Assembly: GCA_015056085.1 (NCBI GenBank)
Contig: SVHA01000003.1
Span: 124,001-188,000 of the forward strand
Direction of reading: 5' to 3'
Source of the DNA: Clostridiales bacterium
Lineage (GTDB): Bacteria > Bacillota > Clostridia > Christensenellales > Aristaeellaceae
DNA: 64,000 nt
The notes below the pieces were generated by a model. It was not told where the DNA came from and ran no database searches. It saw only the letters and a list, made by a program, of their open reading frames with translations. Positions 15,221 through 23,674 of this stretch are shown piece by piece (the stretch's first letter is position 1; every line of letters starts with the position of its first letter). Position numbers and translations under genes: made by a program.

Positions 15221-16783
15221 ATGAAGTATTTCAAGATTATTCTCTCCCTGACCCTGGCCGCAATGCTGTGCCTGACCTCTGTTTCTGCCCTTGCCTGCAC
15301 GGCGATTTACGTCGGCGCTGACCTGACCGAAGACGGCTCCACCATGTTCGCCCGCTCGGAGGACATCGCCAACAGCTACAACAAGGTGTTCTATGTGGCG
15401 CCCGCCGGCCAGCACAAGGCAGGCGAAGTGTATCAGGGCTGCTACGGCTTCACCTACACCTTCACCAAGGACAGCTACTCCTACACCGCTTTCAGCGATG
15501 ATAACCTCTCCGGCTTTTGCCCCGACTGCGGCGGCGAGCATCCCCACACGCCCTATCAGGCCGGCGGCACCAACGAAATGGGCCTGACCGTCACCGCCAC
15601 CGAGACCCTCAGCGGCGCCAGCAAGGCCATCAAGGCCGTGGATCCCTTCAACAAGAAGACCGGCATCGAGGAAGCCGAAATCCCCACCGTGCTTTTGAGC
15701 GAATGCGCCACCGCCAAGGAGGCCGTCGATCTTCTGCTGAACATCTATGACACCGTGGGCTGCCAGGGCGGCTCGGGCATCTTTATCGCCGACAACACCG
15801 AGACCTGGTACATCGAAAACACCACCGGCACCCAGTATATCGCCCTGAAGCTGAGTGAATCTATGGCCTTCGCCGTGCCGAATCAGAGCGCCATCGGCCT
15901 GATCGACCTGGACGATGAGAACGTCATCGCCTCCGACAAGCTGATCGCCACCGCCAAGGAAGCCGGCACCTTCGTGGGCGACGAAGCCGCCAACACCATC
16001 GATTATATCGCCTCTTATCTGCCCGATCAGGCCGCCAATGGCCGTTATGCCTCTGCGCTGAAGTTCTTTAACGCCGCCTTCACCAAGGCCCAGGGAGAAA
16101 TCGTCCCCGCTGATTATGCCATCTCCAACGTGGACGCCCAGGGCAACATCGTGCCCCTGTACACCAATATCGCCCCCGATCACCCCTTCACGATCAAGGA
16201 CATGATCGCTTATTATGACATCCCCGGCATCGGCGGCGCCAATAACCTGGAAATCCACATCTTCCAGACCTTCGCCCAGGACGGCGTCACCGACACGGTG
16301 GAATGGGTCGCCATGGACAACGGCTGCTACAACGTGTTCGTGCCTTATTATCCCATGCTGACCACCGACACCTACGCTGCTTATCAACTGGGCACGGCGG
16401 AAGCCGCATTCGTTGAGGAAAAGCCTGCTGAAGGCCTGTGCTACCCCGCCACCTCCTACAAGCCCAACGAGAACATGGAATGGGTGCAAGTGGAAGGCTT
16501 CAAGGTGCTGCCCGCCAACTGGGCCGACTCCTACTACTGGACCTTCGACGCCCTGAGCAATCTGGCTGATTTCGCCGGCCTGACGGAAGATCAGCTGGCC
16601 GCCATCGACGCTGAACTGGCCGCCCTGCAGCAGAAAGCCTTCGACGCCTACGCCGCCCTGCAGGCCGCCGCCGCCAACCCCGCCACCGGCACCGACCTGA
16701 CCGAAACCTGCACCGACATCAGCATGAACTGCGCCAAGGAAGTCCATGCCGCCGTGGTGCAGCTGGTCAACGGCCTGAAGTAA
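15221..16783 (+). CDS. Secreted C69-family dipeptidase
   Basis: A 520-residue Ntn-hydrolase of peptidase family C69. The signal peptide (about 1-25) ends right before C26 in LACTAIYVG, so cleavage would expose the N-terminal nucleophile Cys. Further family stretches are DGSTMFARSED, GTNEMGLTVTATET and ETWYIENTTG. Members cleave dipeptides with broad specificity, here probably outside the membrane. The ATG at 15221 is chosen because an earlier in-frame ATG (15176) lies within the promoter. A helical tail (about 440-520, Ala-rich) follows the catalytic part. The gene is monocistronic, with its own promoter and terminator. Confidence 0.92.
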   Translation: MKYFKIILSLTLAAMLCLTSVSALACTAIYVGADLTEDGSTMFARSEDIANSYNKVFYVAPAGQHKAGEVYQGCYGFTYTFTKDSYSYTAFSDDNLSGFCPDCGGEHPHTPYQAGGTNEMGLTVTATETLSGASKAIKAVDPFNKKTGIEEAEIPTVLLSECATAKEAVDLLLNIYDTVGCQGGSGIFIADNTETWYIENTTGTQYIALKLSESMAFAVPNQSAIGLIDLDDENVIASDKLIATAKEAGTFVGDEAANTIDYIASYLPDQAANGRYASALKFFNAAFTKAQGEIVPADYAISNVDAQGNIVPLYTNIAPDHPFTIKDMIAYYDIPGIGGANNLEIHIFQTFAQDGVTDTVEWVAMDNGCYNVFVPYYPMLTTDTYAAYQLGTAEAAFVEEKPAEGLCYPATSYKPNENMEWVQVEGFKVLPANWADSYYWTFDALSNLADFAGLTEDQLAAIDAELAALQQKAFDAYAALQAAAANPATGTDLTETCTDISMNCAKEVHAAVVQLVNGLK

Positions 16784-16803
16784 GCCGTTTCCTTCCTCTT
16801 TCG

Positions 16804-16838
16804 CCGCCCGCTTTCCTTCCGGATGCGGGCGGTTTTTT
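16804..16838 (+). terminator. Intrinsic terminator
   Basis: CCGCCCGC/GCGGGCGG stem with a 13-nt loop followed by six T. Confidence 0.8.
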
Positions 16839-17073
16839 CGGGGGGAATCGATTTTCAAAGGCATTTTGAAAGTACAAAACGGGAGCCATAGCACTTTTGG
16901 CGCGACATAGGGATGACATAAAGGAGGTGCTAAATAGTCGCCCAAATTGCCTAAATCAGAGTGCAAAGCAGAGGCACAGCAAAAAAGAGAACCATCCCTT
17001 TGACAGGATGATTCCCTCAGAAGCCTTGATTTTTCTGGGGAGTGAAATCGATAAATAGGACAAACGCATCTCC

Positions 17074-17361
17074 TTACAAGACTGTCAATCCGAATATGTT
17101 GGAACAAAGATACATGCTTGACACTAGGTCTTTTCTCGCTTCGTTAGCATCGCTCATATCTTTTTGATAATCGGCATAACTGTAAGACATGCCCTGTGCT
17201 TTCTGAGCCAATCTGTTTGTAACAATACTTTGCGTCTCTGCATACCTTATTAAATCAGAGTATAATTGAGCCAATGTTGTGACTGAAGAGTTGTGACAGA
17301 GCAAACTTGTCTGAGCGGCGGGAGCAGAGCCTAATGACAGAAGCATGACTGAAGAGGGCAT
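17074..17361 (-). CDS. Doubtful 95-codon open frame in the AT-richer scar
   Basis: Encodes Ser/Leu-rich sequence followed by a helical, charged half (about 40-80) ending in SMYLCSNIFG. I do not recognise a family. There is no good ribosome site: the ATG follows a terminator-like hairpin (17368-17385). It may be the remnant of a longer gene. Together with 16839-17073, where I see only a stray AAAGGAGG and no frame, it belongs to the low-gene-density scar. Confidence 0.25.
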   Translation of the reverse strand: MPSSVMLLSLGSAPAAQTSLLCHNSSVTTLAQLYSDLIRYAETQSIVTNRLAQKAQGMSYSYADYQKDMSDANEARKDLVSSMYLCSNIFGLTVL

Positions 17362-17431
17362 GAAAAGAGGCCAGCCCCCTTGCGGGACTGACCTGCTATT
17401 TTAGGCTGTTTTCAAGCCCATTTCGGTGGAA

Positions 17432-17490
17432 TTACTTGCCGAAGTAGCGCTTCAGGAGGCCTTCGAAAGCCTTGCCGTGTCGGGCCTCAC
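17432..17490 (-). pseudogene. 3' fragment of a duplicated reverse rubrerythrin gene
   Basis: From the stop codon TTA (17432-17434 on the plus strand) the sequence matches the last 19 or so codons of the intact gene at 18453 almost base for base (three differences in 58 positions), then identity stops abruptly near 17490. The rest of the copy is missing. This indicates a former tandem duplication that was cut by insertion or deletion of the material now at 17491-18452. Confidence 0.85.
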
Positions 17491-17680
17491 AGACCCTTTC
17501 CTTTACACAAAAACATATGAAAGGAGCATCACTTTTTCATCTTCAGTGTGGCTTAAACGCAGTGATTTCGAGGCATCTCGCAATCAACTTCCTTACATCT
17601 TTTGAACAACCTTCCATCATCTCAGGTACCACTTTTATCATCTATGGTACAACTTTAGTACAACTTTTGGAGGTATCATG

Positions 17681-17749
17681 ATGGCAAAGGCAATCATTGC
17701 CAAACTCGCGAAGACTGGTACGGGTTTCTTCAGAAAACTCGCAGGCTAA
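17681..17749 (+). CDS. Possible 22-residue cationic amphipathic peptide
   Basis: A tiny frame with a strong ribosome site: GGAGG at 17669-17673, 7 nt before the ATG at 17681 (a second ATG at 17678 is closer). It encodes MAKAIIAKLAKTGTG followed by FFRKLAG, with five Lys/Arg, no acidic residues and hydrophobics spaced as in an amphipathic helix. Size and character resemble phenol-soluble modulin-like or type I toxin peptides, but no homology is claimed. No immunity or export gene is near. The promoter is unclear. It sits opposite the decayed FRG gene within the scar. Confidence 0.45.
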   Translation: MAKAIIAKLAKTGTGFFRKLAG

Positions 17750-17814
17750 TGTTTTCTCATCAATCTGTCGTATATCAGAAGAATTGTACTGATGAAAAGA
17801 TTTGATGTAGCAAT

Positions 17815-18069
17815 TCATCTCGGTAAAACGAGAATTCTGACATGGGCCAAGCGATACGTATCGGCAACAGCATTTACAACAGGATAATTGGTTACATGCT
17901 GCTGTGTGCATTTGAAAACAATTACCTCTCCATCAGCATCATTTTGACTGCAACATGCAAAGTAAAGAGCAACCAATGCATTCTCAGTTACATCCAGCAA
18001 ACGAGTTGGTATACCGTGGTGCTGTAATAGAGCCAACAATTCTACAGGTGCATGCGTTTCCTTTATCGG
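17815..18069 (-). pseudogene. Fragment of an FRG-domain protein
   Basis: The minus-strand frame reads LLALLQHHGIPTRLLDVTEN then ALVALYFAC, the diagnostic FRG core (usually QHxGxPTRLLDWTxNPLVALYFA). A TGA precedes it and it stops after about 84 codons, so both the N-terminal part and the C-terminal half are gone. FRG proteins are often found in phage-defence or accessory regions. The low GC and lack of a start site suggest a decayed horizontally acquired gene. Confidence 0.75.
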
Positions 18070-18262
18070 TCATTCTAATGGTATGGTACATTTGTTTGCA
18101 TATTTAATTTGAAGTTGATTGAAAGTTAATAGGAAGTAGTATCAATCCTGTATGGAAGTCGTATCAAAGCAATGGTGAAGTTGATGCCAAGTTGATAAAA
18201 AGTTGTAGATAAGTGAATTTTGTAAACCAAAGCCCCTGTAAATGTGTGTTATACTGACCTTG

Positions 18263-18362
18263 CAAAGTTGTACCCAGATAAAAGTACCATTTCAGGTACC
18301 ACTTTGGTACAATTACCCCTACAACCGTAGAAGTGAAAGTACCACAAAAGTACCATTCTTGT
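18263..18362. repeat. Cluster of GTACC motifs
   Basis: Six GTACC/GGTAC elements (often extended to AGGTACCACTTT or GTACCATT) occur within about 100 bp; two more and a GGTACAACTTT lie at 17629-17668. Spacing is irregular, about 10-25 bp. I see no gene in 18070-18452. Function unknown; it could be a protein-binding array or a relic of repeated coding sequence. Confidence 0.5.
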
Positions 18363-18452
18363 TCCAAATGATGGAAAAAGTAACTTCAAAAGAAAAACCG
18401 TCCTCTTTTCAGAGGACGGTTGCTGAAACCCTTGATTTATCTGCGTTTGAAA

Positions 18453-18995
18453 TTACTTGCCGAAGTAGCGCTTCAGCAGGCCTTCGAAAGCCTTGCCATG
18501 TCGGGCTTCATCGCGGGCCATTTCATGCACGGTGTCGTGGATGGCGTCGAGGTTCAGCTGCTTGGCGAGCTTGGCCAGCTCGAACTTGCCGGCGGTGGCG
18601 CCGTTCTCGGCATCCACACGCATTTCCAGATTCTTCTTGGTAGAGTTGGTCACCACTTCGCCCAGCAGTTCGGCGAACTTGGCGGCGTGCTCGGCTTCTT
18701 CAAAGGCGGCCTTTTCCCAGTACAGGCCGATTTCGGGATAGCCTTCACGATGGGCGACACGGGCCATGGCCAGGTACATACCCACTTCGGAGCATTCGCC
18801 TTCAAAGTTGGCGCGCAGACCGTTGATGATCTCTTCAGGAGCACCCTGAGCAACGCCCACCACGTGCTCGGCAGCCCAGGTGCGCTCGCCAGCCTGAAGC
18901 TGGAACTTGGACGCAGGAACCTTGCAGACAGGGCACTTTTCAGGAGCCTCGGGACCTTCGTGAACATAACCGCAAACAGAGCAAACCCACTTCAT
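18453..18995 (-). CDS. Reverse rubrerythrin
   Basis: A 180-residue protein with a rubredoxin-like domain first (C5-x2-C8 and C21-x2-C24) and a ferritin-like diiron domain after it ([21 protein letters not shown]..., EEAEHAAKF, and DEARHGKAF near the end). This inverted order defines reverse rubrerythrins, which act as NAD(P)H-linked peroxidases in oxidative stress defence of Clostridia. Start at 18995 follows GGAGGG; upstream in-frame ATGs lie in or before the promoter. A terminator-like hairpin (18399-18421) follows the stop. A truncated second copy lies at 17432. Confidence 0.95.
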   Translation of the reverse strand: MKWVCSVCGYVHEGPEAPEKCPVCKVPASKFQLQAGERTWAAEHVVGVAQGAPEEIINGLRANFEGECSEVGMYLAMARVAHREGYPEIGLYWEKAAFEEAEHAAKFAELLGEVVTNSTKKNLEMRVDAENGATAGKFELAKLAKQLNLDAIHDTVHEMARDEARHGKAFEGLLKRYFGK

Positions 18996-19055
18996 ATTGA
19001 AAACCCTCCATTTTATTGATTTCGTATTTTGTGTGTCAGGCTTTCGCCTGATGCT

Positions 19056-19084
19056 ATTATACACCGCCCTCATCAAAAGTGAAA
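19056..19084 (-). promoter_or_regulatory. Promoter of the reverse rubrerythrin gene
   Basis: TTTCAC (19084-19079), 17 nt, TATAAT (19061-19056). The predicted transcript begins with a TCAGGC-GAAA-GCCTGA tetraloop hairpin (19052-19037) that could stabilise the 5' end. Confidence 0.6.
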
Positions 19085-19244
19085 CCCGAAAAACAAAAAA
19101 TATTTCATCTTTTTTTGAAATCGCCGAAAAACCGCCGCTGAATGCGCTTCTGAAGGAGTTTTTTTCGACAAAAACGAATGTATACGCTGAAAGATTTCGC
19201 ATGACAAACGCCCGTTTTTCTCATACACCCGGCAGGAGGCACCC

Positions 19245-19739
19245 GTGCAATACACATCCGTTTATTATTCCCCATTGGGGGACATGGTCATCACCGCTGA
19301 TGATACCGCTGTAACCGGCGTGCAATTCGCCGGGCAAAAACATTTTGATCCTGCGGTGTGCGGCGCCTGTGAAGAAACGGAAACGCCGCTCATCATTCGT
19401 GTCAAAAAATGGCTGGACGTTTACTTCAGCGGAAAAGAACCGGACTTCCGTCTTCCCCTGCGTTTCGCCGGAACGGACTTCCAGAAAGAAGTGTGGGGCA
19501 TCCTCTGCACCATTCCCTACGGGCAGACCATGACTTACGGGGACATCGCCGGCATCCTGTCCGCAAGGCGATGCACAGGAAAAATGTCTGCACAGGCAGT
19601 GGGCGGCGCTGTGGGACGCAACCCCATCGCCATCCTCGTTCCCTGCCATCGGGTCATCGGGAAAGACGGCAGCATGACAGGCTATGCCGCCGGCATCCAC
19701 CGAAAGATCGCCCTGCTTCAACTGGAAAACTGCCCGTGA
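19245..19739 (+). CDS. ogt: Methylated-DNA--protein-cysteine methyltransferase
   Basis: A 164-residue suicide DNA-repair protein that removes O6-methylguanine damage. It has the acceptor motif PCHRV with C134, the helix-turn-helix stretch YGQTMTYGDIA and the NPIAILVPCHRVIG context. Length is normal for Ogt. It starts with GTG, supported by AGGAGG 5 nt upstream; no ATG fits. It is divergent from the reverse rubrerythrin gene. Confidence 0.94.
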   Translation: MQYTSVYYSPLGDMVITADDTAVTGVQFAGQKHFDPAVCGACEETETPLIIRVKKWLDVYFSGKEPDFRLPLRFAGTDFQKEVWGILCTIPYGQTMTYGDIAGILSARRCTGKMSAQAVGGAVGRNPIAILVPCHRVIGKDGSMTGYAAGIHRKIALLQLENCP

Positions 19740-19768
19740 TGTCATTTCCGGCGGATTTTGCCCGTTTT

Positions 19769-19797
19769 TTGACAAATCAGCCTAAATGATGTATCAT
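19769..19797 (+). promoter_or_regulatory. Promoter of the DUF2804 gene
   Basis: TTGACA (19769-19774), 17 nt, TATCAT (19792-19797). Confidence 0.75.
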
Positions 19798-19851
19798 GTC
19801 ATCAGACGCTCCGTTTTCTGTTTCCCCTGATATGATAAAGGAAGGTGCAGC

Positions 19852-20889
19852 ATGAAACAACAGCAAACCATCCTCACCCCCGGGCCGCTGCTTGATGAAA
19901 AGGGCCATCTGCAACAGGCGGGATACGCCACATCCCTTGTGAAAACCTACGACCGCAGCGCCATCCGGGCCGGCTGGCACCGCATCAAGGAGTGGGACTA
20001 CTATCTGGTCATCTGCCCCCGGTATGCCGTGGCGCTGACCATCGCCGACAACGGCTACATGGGTCTGGACAGCATCTCCCTGCTGGATTTTTCCAGCGGC
20101 TTCCAGCACACCAACAGCCCCATGCGCATCCTGACGCTGGGCAAGACCGGCCTGCCCGCCACCTCCGTCAAGGGCGACGTATCCATCTCCGGCAAGGGCT
20201 ATCGCATCCGCTTTGAAAACGACGGCGCTCGCCGCCGCCTCACCGCCCACATGGACAATTTCAAGGACGGCAAGGCCATCGACATCGATGTGACCCTGAC
20301 AGACGTGCCCCGGGACAGCATGGTGATCGCCACGCCCTTCCCCGGTGCGCCCAAGGCCTTCTATTATAATCAGAAGATCAACTGCCTCACTGCTGAAGGC
20401 AAGTGCACCTTCGGCGATGAAACCTACCTCTTTGACCCGGCGGAATCCACCGCCGTGCTGGACTGGGGCCGGGGCGTGTGGACCTACAAGAACACCTGGT
20501 ACTGGGGCAGCGGCAACGGCTGGCAAAACGGCCGGAAGATCGGCTGGAATCTGGGCTACGGCTTCGGCGATTGCTCTGCCGCCACGGAGAATATGCTCTT
20601 TGTGGACGGCATTGCCCACAAACTGGGCGACGTGACCTTCCACATTCCGCAAAAGGACGGCAAGGATGATTTCCTCTCCCCCTGGCGCATCACCGATGAA
20701 GAAGGGCGGGTGGACCTGACCTTCACGCCAGTGATGGACCGGGCCAGCTGCACCAGCGTGGTGGTCATCGAAAGCGACCAGCATCAGGTCTTCGGCACCT
20801 TTGACGGCTGGTTCATCACCGACGACGGCGAGAAACTCCCCATCGAGAACTTCATGGCCTTTGCGGAAAAAGTCGCCAACAAGTGGTAA
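19852..20889 (+). CDS. DUF2804 domain protein
   Basis: A 345-residue protein matching the DUF2804 pattern along its length: an early WHRIKEWDYYLV segment, a GYMGLDSISLLDF stretch, and the late FDPAESTAVLDWGRGVW, GWNLGYGFGD and FGTFDGWF segments. No signal peptide or membrane segment is visible, so it is probably cytosolic. Family function is unknown; the beta-rich pattern recalls lipocalin-like or carotenoid-binding folds, but that is only a resemblance. The ATG follows GGAAGG. It is monocistronic, with its own promoter and terminator. Confidence 0.85.
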   Translation: MKQQQTILTPGPLLDEKGHLQQAGYATSLVKTYDRSAIRAGWHRIKEWDYYLVICPRYAVALTIADNGYMGLDSISLLDFSSGFQHTNSPMRILTLGKTGLPATSVKGDVSISGKGYRIRFENDGARRRLTAHMDNFKDGKAIDIDVTLTDVPRDSMVIATPFPGAPKAFYYNQKINCLTAEGKCTFGDETYLFDPAESTAVLDWGRGVWTYKNTWYWGSGNGWQNGRKIGWNLGYGFGDCSAATENMLFVDGIAHKLGDVTFHIPQKDGKDDFLSPWRITDEEGRVDLTFTPVMDRASCTSVVVIESDQHQVFGTFDGWFITDDGEKLPIENFMAFAEKVANKW

Positions 20890-20910
20890 GTTCCGGGAAA
20901 GCATCATAAG

Positions 20911-20940
20911 AGCGCAGGTACAACGCCTGCGCTTTCTTTT
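20911..20940 (+). terminator. Intrinsic terminator
   Basis: AGCGCAGG/CCTGCGCT stem, 7-nt loop, then TTCTTTTTG. Confidence 0.75.
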
Positions 20941-20956
20941 TGTTGTGGGGAAATTT

Positions 20957-21373
20957 TCAAGTGTCATCAAACGCCAGCATATTTCCCAATGGGATTCGGA
21001 ATCCGATTGCCTGATACATTTCAAGGTCGCAGTCCGCACATCCCACCGTCAAAGACGAAATATTACTGTTGTAATAAGCGTATTTCACCAGTTTTCGTGC
21101 AATCCCCTGATGGCGATGCTGCGGCAGAATATAGAAATCCTCAAAAACGCCTGCCGCTTCATAAAGAAACGTCGAAAACACCCTGGAAACAGAGCAGCAC
21201 GCCACAAGCTGACCATTGACTTCATGACCGAAAAACAGAATTTCTTCTTTTTCTATGGCTGCCCGCAGGCGCTCCAGATCCTCCTGTGAAGGCAAATCCT
21301 CGCCGATTTCCTGCTTGTAGGCTTTCTGCAGACAGCAAAGATGCTCAAAATCCTCGATCGTGATTCTCCTCAA
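20957..21373 (-). CDS. GNAT-family N-acetyltransferase
   Basis: A 138-residue GNAT domain with the N-terminal RRITIEDFEHL strand/helix and the acetyl-CoA-binding motif HRHQGIARKLVKYAY, followed by LTVGCADCDLEMYQAIGF. Substrate unknown. I place the start at the TTG at 21373: GGAGGG is 6 nt upstream, and the upstream ATG (21394) lies only about 6 nt after the predicted transcription start. Monocistronic and convergent with DUF2804. Confidence 0.82.
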   Translation of the reverse strand: MRRITIEDFEHLCCLQKAYKQEIGEDLPSQEDLERLRAAIEKEEILFFGHEVNGQLVACCSVSRVFSTFLYEAAGVFEDFYILPQHRHQGIARKLVKYAYYNSNISSLTVGCADCDLEMYQAIGFRIPLGNMLAFDDT

Positions 21374-21406
21374 CAATATCCCTCCGGCACCCATTTTTGC
21401 ACAATC

Positions 21407-21436
21407 AGTATATACCCCCCCTCCTTTCCCTGTCAA
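21407..21436 (-). promoter_or_regulatory. Promoter of the GNAT gene
   Basis: TTGACA (21436-21431), 18 nt, TATACT (21412-21407), or 16 nt to TATATA. Its location rules out the longer reading of the GNAT gene. Confidence 0.7.
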
Positions 21437-21478
21437 GAAAAAAGGCCGCACCGTTTTCACGGCACAGCCCCAATGTGC

Positions 21479-22144
21479 TTACTTTCCCTGCTGATTGATC
21501 TCATCCACCAGCGGACACAGATCCTCCAGCGACTCCAGGCAGTAGTCCGTCAGGCCTTCAAACCGCCCGTCGCAGGGAAGCAGGTCGGGGATCATCACCC
21601 GGACACATCCCGCCGCAGAAATACTTTGAATCCCCGCTAGGCTGTCTTCCACGCCCGCACATTCCCGGGCGGTCAGTCCCAGTCCCTGCGCTGCTTTGAG
21701 GTAGATGTCCGGATCCGGCTTGCTCCTGGCTTCGCCGCCGCAGACCATGAAATCAAAGGCGTCCTTCATGGCGGGAATGTGCTGCTGATACAGTTCCACC
21801 TGCTGGCGGGGGGTGCTGGTGGCCAGCGCAATGCGGATGCCCCGGGCTTTGAGCCCGTCCATGCACGCCTGCAAGCCCTTTTTCACCGGCAGGGTGCCGT
21901 CAAGGGCATGGGTGCGCAGACCTTCCCGGTAGATTTCATACACTTCATCGTAGGGGAATGCCTCGCCCAGCTGCTCCTTCAGCAGACGGGAGCAGTTCGC
22001 CCTCGTCACGCCCAGCAGCTGCGCGTAGCGATCGTTATCCACTTCGTAGCCGCGTTCCCGGCACGCCTGCTGGAAAATCGACCGACCCAGCCGCTCGGAA
22101 TCCAGCAGAATGCCGTCCATGTCAAACAGTACGCCCCGAATCAT
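21479..22144 (-). CDS. HAD-superfamily phosphatase (beta-phosphoglucomutase/GPH-like)
   Basis: A 221-residue HAD subfamily IA hydrolase: nucleophile D8 and acid D10 in LFDMDGILLDSE, a cap domain (about 17-90), ALATSTPRQQVE (motif II) and KPDPDIYL plus GVEDSLAGIQS (motifs III/IV). It hydrolyses or transfers a phosphate from a small sugar phosphate; the substrate is not evident. It begins 29 nt after proS and has no promoter in the gap, so it is probably co-transcribed and T-box-controlled. Confidence 0.88.
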   Translation of the reverse strand: MIRGVLFDMDGILLDSERLGRSIFQQACRERGYEVDNDRYAQLLGVTRANCSRLLKEQLGEAFPYDEVYEIYREGLRTHALDGTLPVKKGLQACMDGLKARGIRIALATSTPRQQVELYQQHIPAMKDAFDFMVCGGEARSKPDPDIYLKAAQGLGLTARECAGVEDSLAGIQSISAAGCVRVMIPDLLPCDGRFEGLTDYCLESLEDLCPLVDEINQQGK

Positions 22145-22173
22145 CCCTTGAGGACCTCCCGTGATTCGTCCCA

Positions 22174-23622
22174 TCAATACGCCTTGGCGAAATACATCAC
22201 CTTATCGGCCTTCTTGCCGCAGCACACGCAGGTATCCTGGAAGCGCTCGCCTTCCTGATCGAAGGGCATATTGCGGGAGGAAGCGTTGAACTGCTCCTTG
22301 ATGGCGTCCTCGCAGGCACGGTCGCCGCACCACATGGTCTTGGCAAAGCCGGTCTTGACGATCTCGCCCAGTTCTTCCATGTTGTGGGCCACGAAGGTCT
22401 TTTCGTCCCGGAAAGCCTTGGCCTGGCGGAACAGTTCCTTCTGGATGTCATCCAGCAGATTCTTGAGGGCGTCTGCCAGGCCTTCCAGGGGCAGGGTGAT
22501 CTTTTCGCACAGGTCACGGCGGAACACCGTCACCACGCCGTTTTCCAGGTCGCGGGGGCCGACTTCCACACGCACGGGCACACCCTTGAGTTCCCAGTCG
22601 TTGAACTTGAAGCCGGCGGACACGGTGTCACGGTCGTCCAGCTTCACCCGCAGACCGGCGGCCTTGAGCTGCTCGAAGAGGTCGTTGCTGGCTTCCATCA
22701 CGCCGGGCTTGTGGGCGGCGATGGGCAGGATGACAGCCTGAATGGGGGCGATGACGGGGGGCAGACGCAGGCCGCGCTCGTCGCCGTGAGTCATGATGAT
22801 GGCGCCGATGAGACGGGTGGACACGCCCCAGGAAGTTTCATGCACATACTCCAGTTTGCCTTCCTTGGACTGGAACTGGATGTCATAGGCCTCGGCAAAG
22901 TTGGTGCCGAAGTTGTGGGTGGTGCCGGCCTGCAGGGCCTTGCCGTCCTGCATCATGGCCTCAATGGAATAGGTGGCACGGGCGCCGGCAAACTTTTCCT
23001 TGTCGGACTTCTGACCCACATACACGGGCAGCGCCAGCACGTTTTCCGCCACTTCACGGTACACTTCCAGCATGGTCAGGGTTTCTTCCTGCGCCTCTTC
23101 GGGAGTGGCGTGAATGGTGTGACCCTCCTGCCACCAGAATTCGCTGGTACGCAGGAAGGGACGGGTGGCCTTTTCCCAGCGCATGACGGAGCACCACTGG
23201 TTATACTTCATGGGCAGGTCACGCCAGGTCTGCACCCACTTGGAATACATGGTGCAGAACAGCGTCTCGGAGGTAGGACGCACCGCCAGGCGCTCGGTCA
23301 GTTCTTCCGTGCCGCCATGGGTGACCCACGCCACTTCCGGCGCAAAGCCTTCCACGTGCTCGGCTTCCTTGAGCAGCAGAGACTCGGGGATCAGCATGGG
23401 CATGGCAATGTTCTCATGCCCCGTTTCCTTGAAACGGCGATCCAGTTCAGCCTGAATCCGCTCCCAGATGGCATAGCCGTAGGGACGCACCACCATGCAG
23501 CCACGCACGGGGGCGTAGTCGCACAGTTCGGTCATCTTGATGACATCGGTATACCACTGGGAGAAATCCTCGCTGCGGGGGGTAATGTGGGTCACAAACT
23601 CCTGCTTCTTTTCCTTGGCCAT
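22174..23622 (-). CDS. proS: Prolyl-tRNA synthetase (short, archaeal/eukaryal-like type)
   Basis: A 482-residue class II synthetase that charges tRNA-Pro. Motif 2 (RWEKATRPFLRTSEFWWQEGHT) and motif 3-type GDERGLRLPPVIAP are visible, with the anticodon domain and the C-terminal zinc-like domain (CGDRACED..., CVCCGKKADKVMYFAKAY) of the ProS type 3 form. Start 23622 follows AGGAGAG. It sits behind a T-box leader and is followed by a HAD phosphatase. Confidence 0.96.
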   Translation of the reverse strand: MAKEKKQEFVTHITPRSEDFSQWYTDVIKMTELCDYAPVRGCMVVRPYGYAIWERIQAELDRRFKETGHENIAMPMLIPESLLLKEAEHVEGFAPEVAWVTHGGTEELTERLAVRPTSETLFCTMYSKWVQTWRDLPMKYNQWCSVMRWEKATRPFLRTSEFWWQEGHTIHATPEEAQEETLTMLEVYREVAENVLALPVYVGQKSDKEKFAGARATYSIEAMMQDGKALQAGTTHNFGTNFAEAYDIQFQSKEGKLEYVHETSWGVSTRLIGAIIMTHGDERGLRLPPVIAPIQAVILPIAAHKPGVMEASNDLFEQLKAAGLRVKLDDRDTVSAGFKFNDWELKGVPVRVEVGPRDLENGVVTVFRRDLCEKITLPLEGLADALKNLLDDIQKELFRQAKAFRDEKTFVAHNMEELGEIVKTGFAKTMWCGDRACEDAIKEQFNASSRNMPFDQEGERFQDTCVCCGKKADKVMYFAKAY

Positions 23623-23674
23623 TGTTGTTCTCTCCTTTGTCGGTTGGGGTGTGGCGGATGCTGCCCTTTCCAAA

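Noticed and set aside
15188-17107. A 639-codon minus-strand frame opposite the C69 peptidase gene
   Set aside because: Its sequence is Gly/His/Val-rich without motifs; the plus strand shows a signal peptide and the C69 nucleophile.
16839-18452. The AT-richer region as an insertion sequence or prophage
   Set aside because: No transposase, integrase or terminal inverted repeats could be found; only fragments remain.
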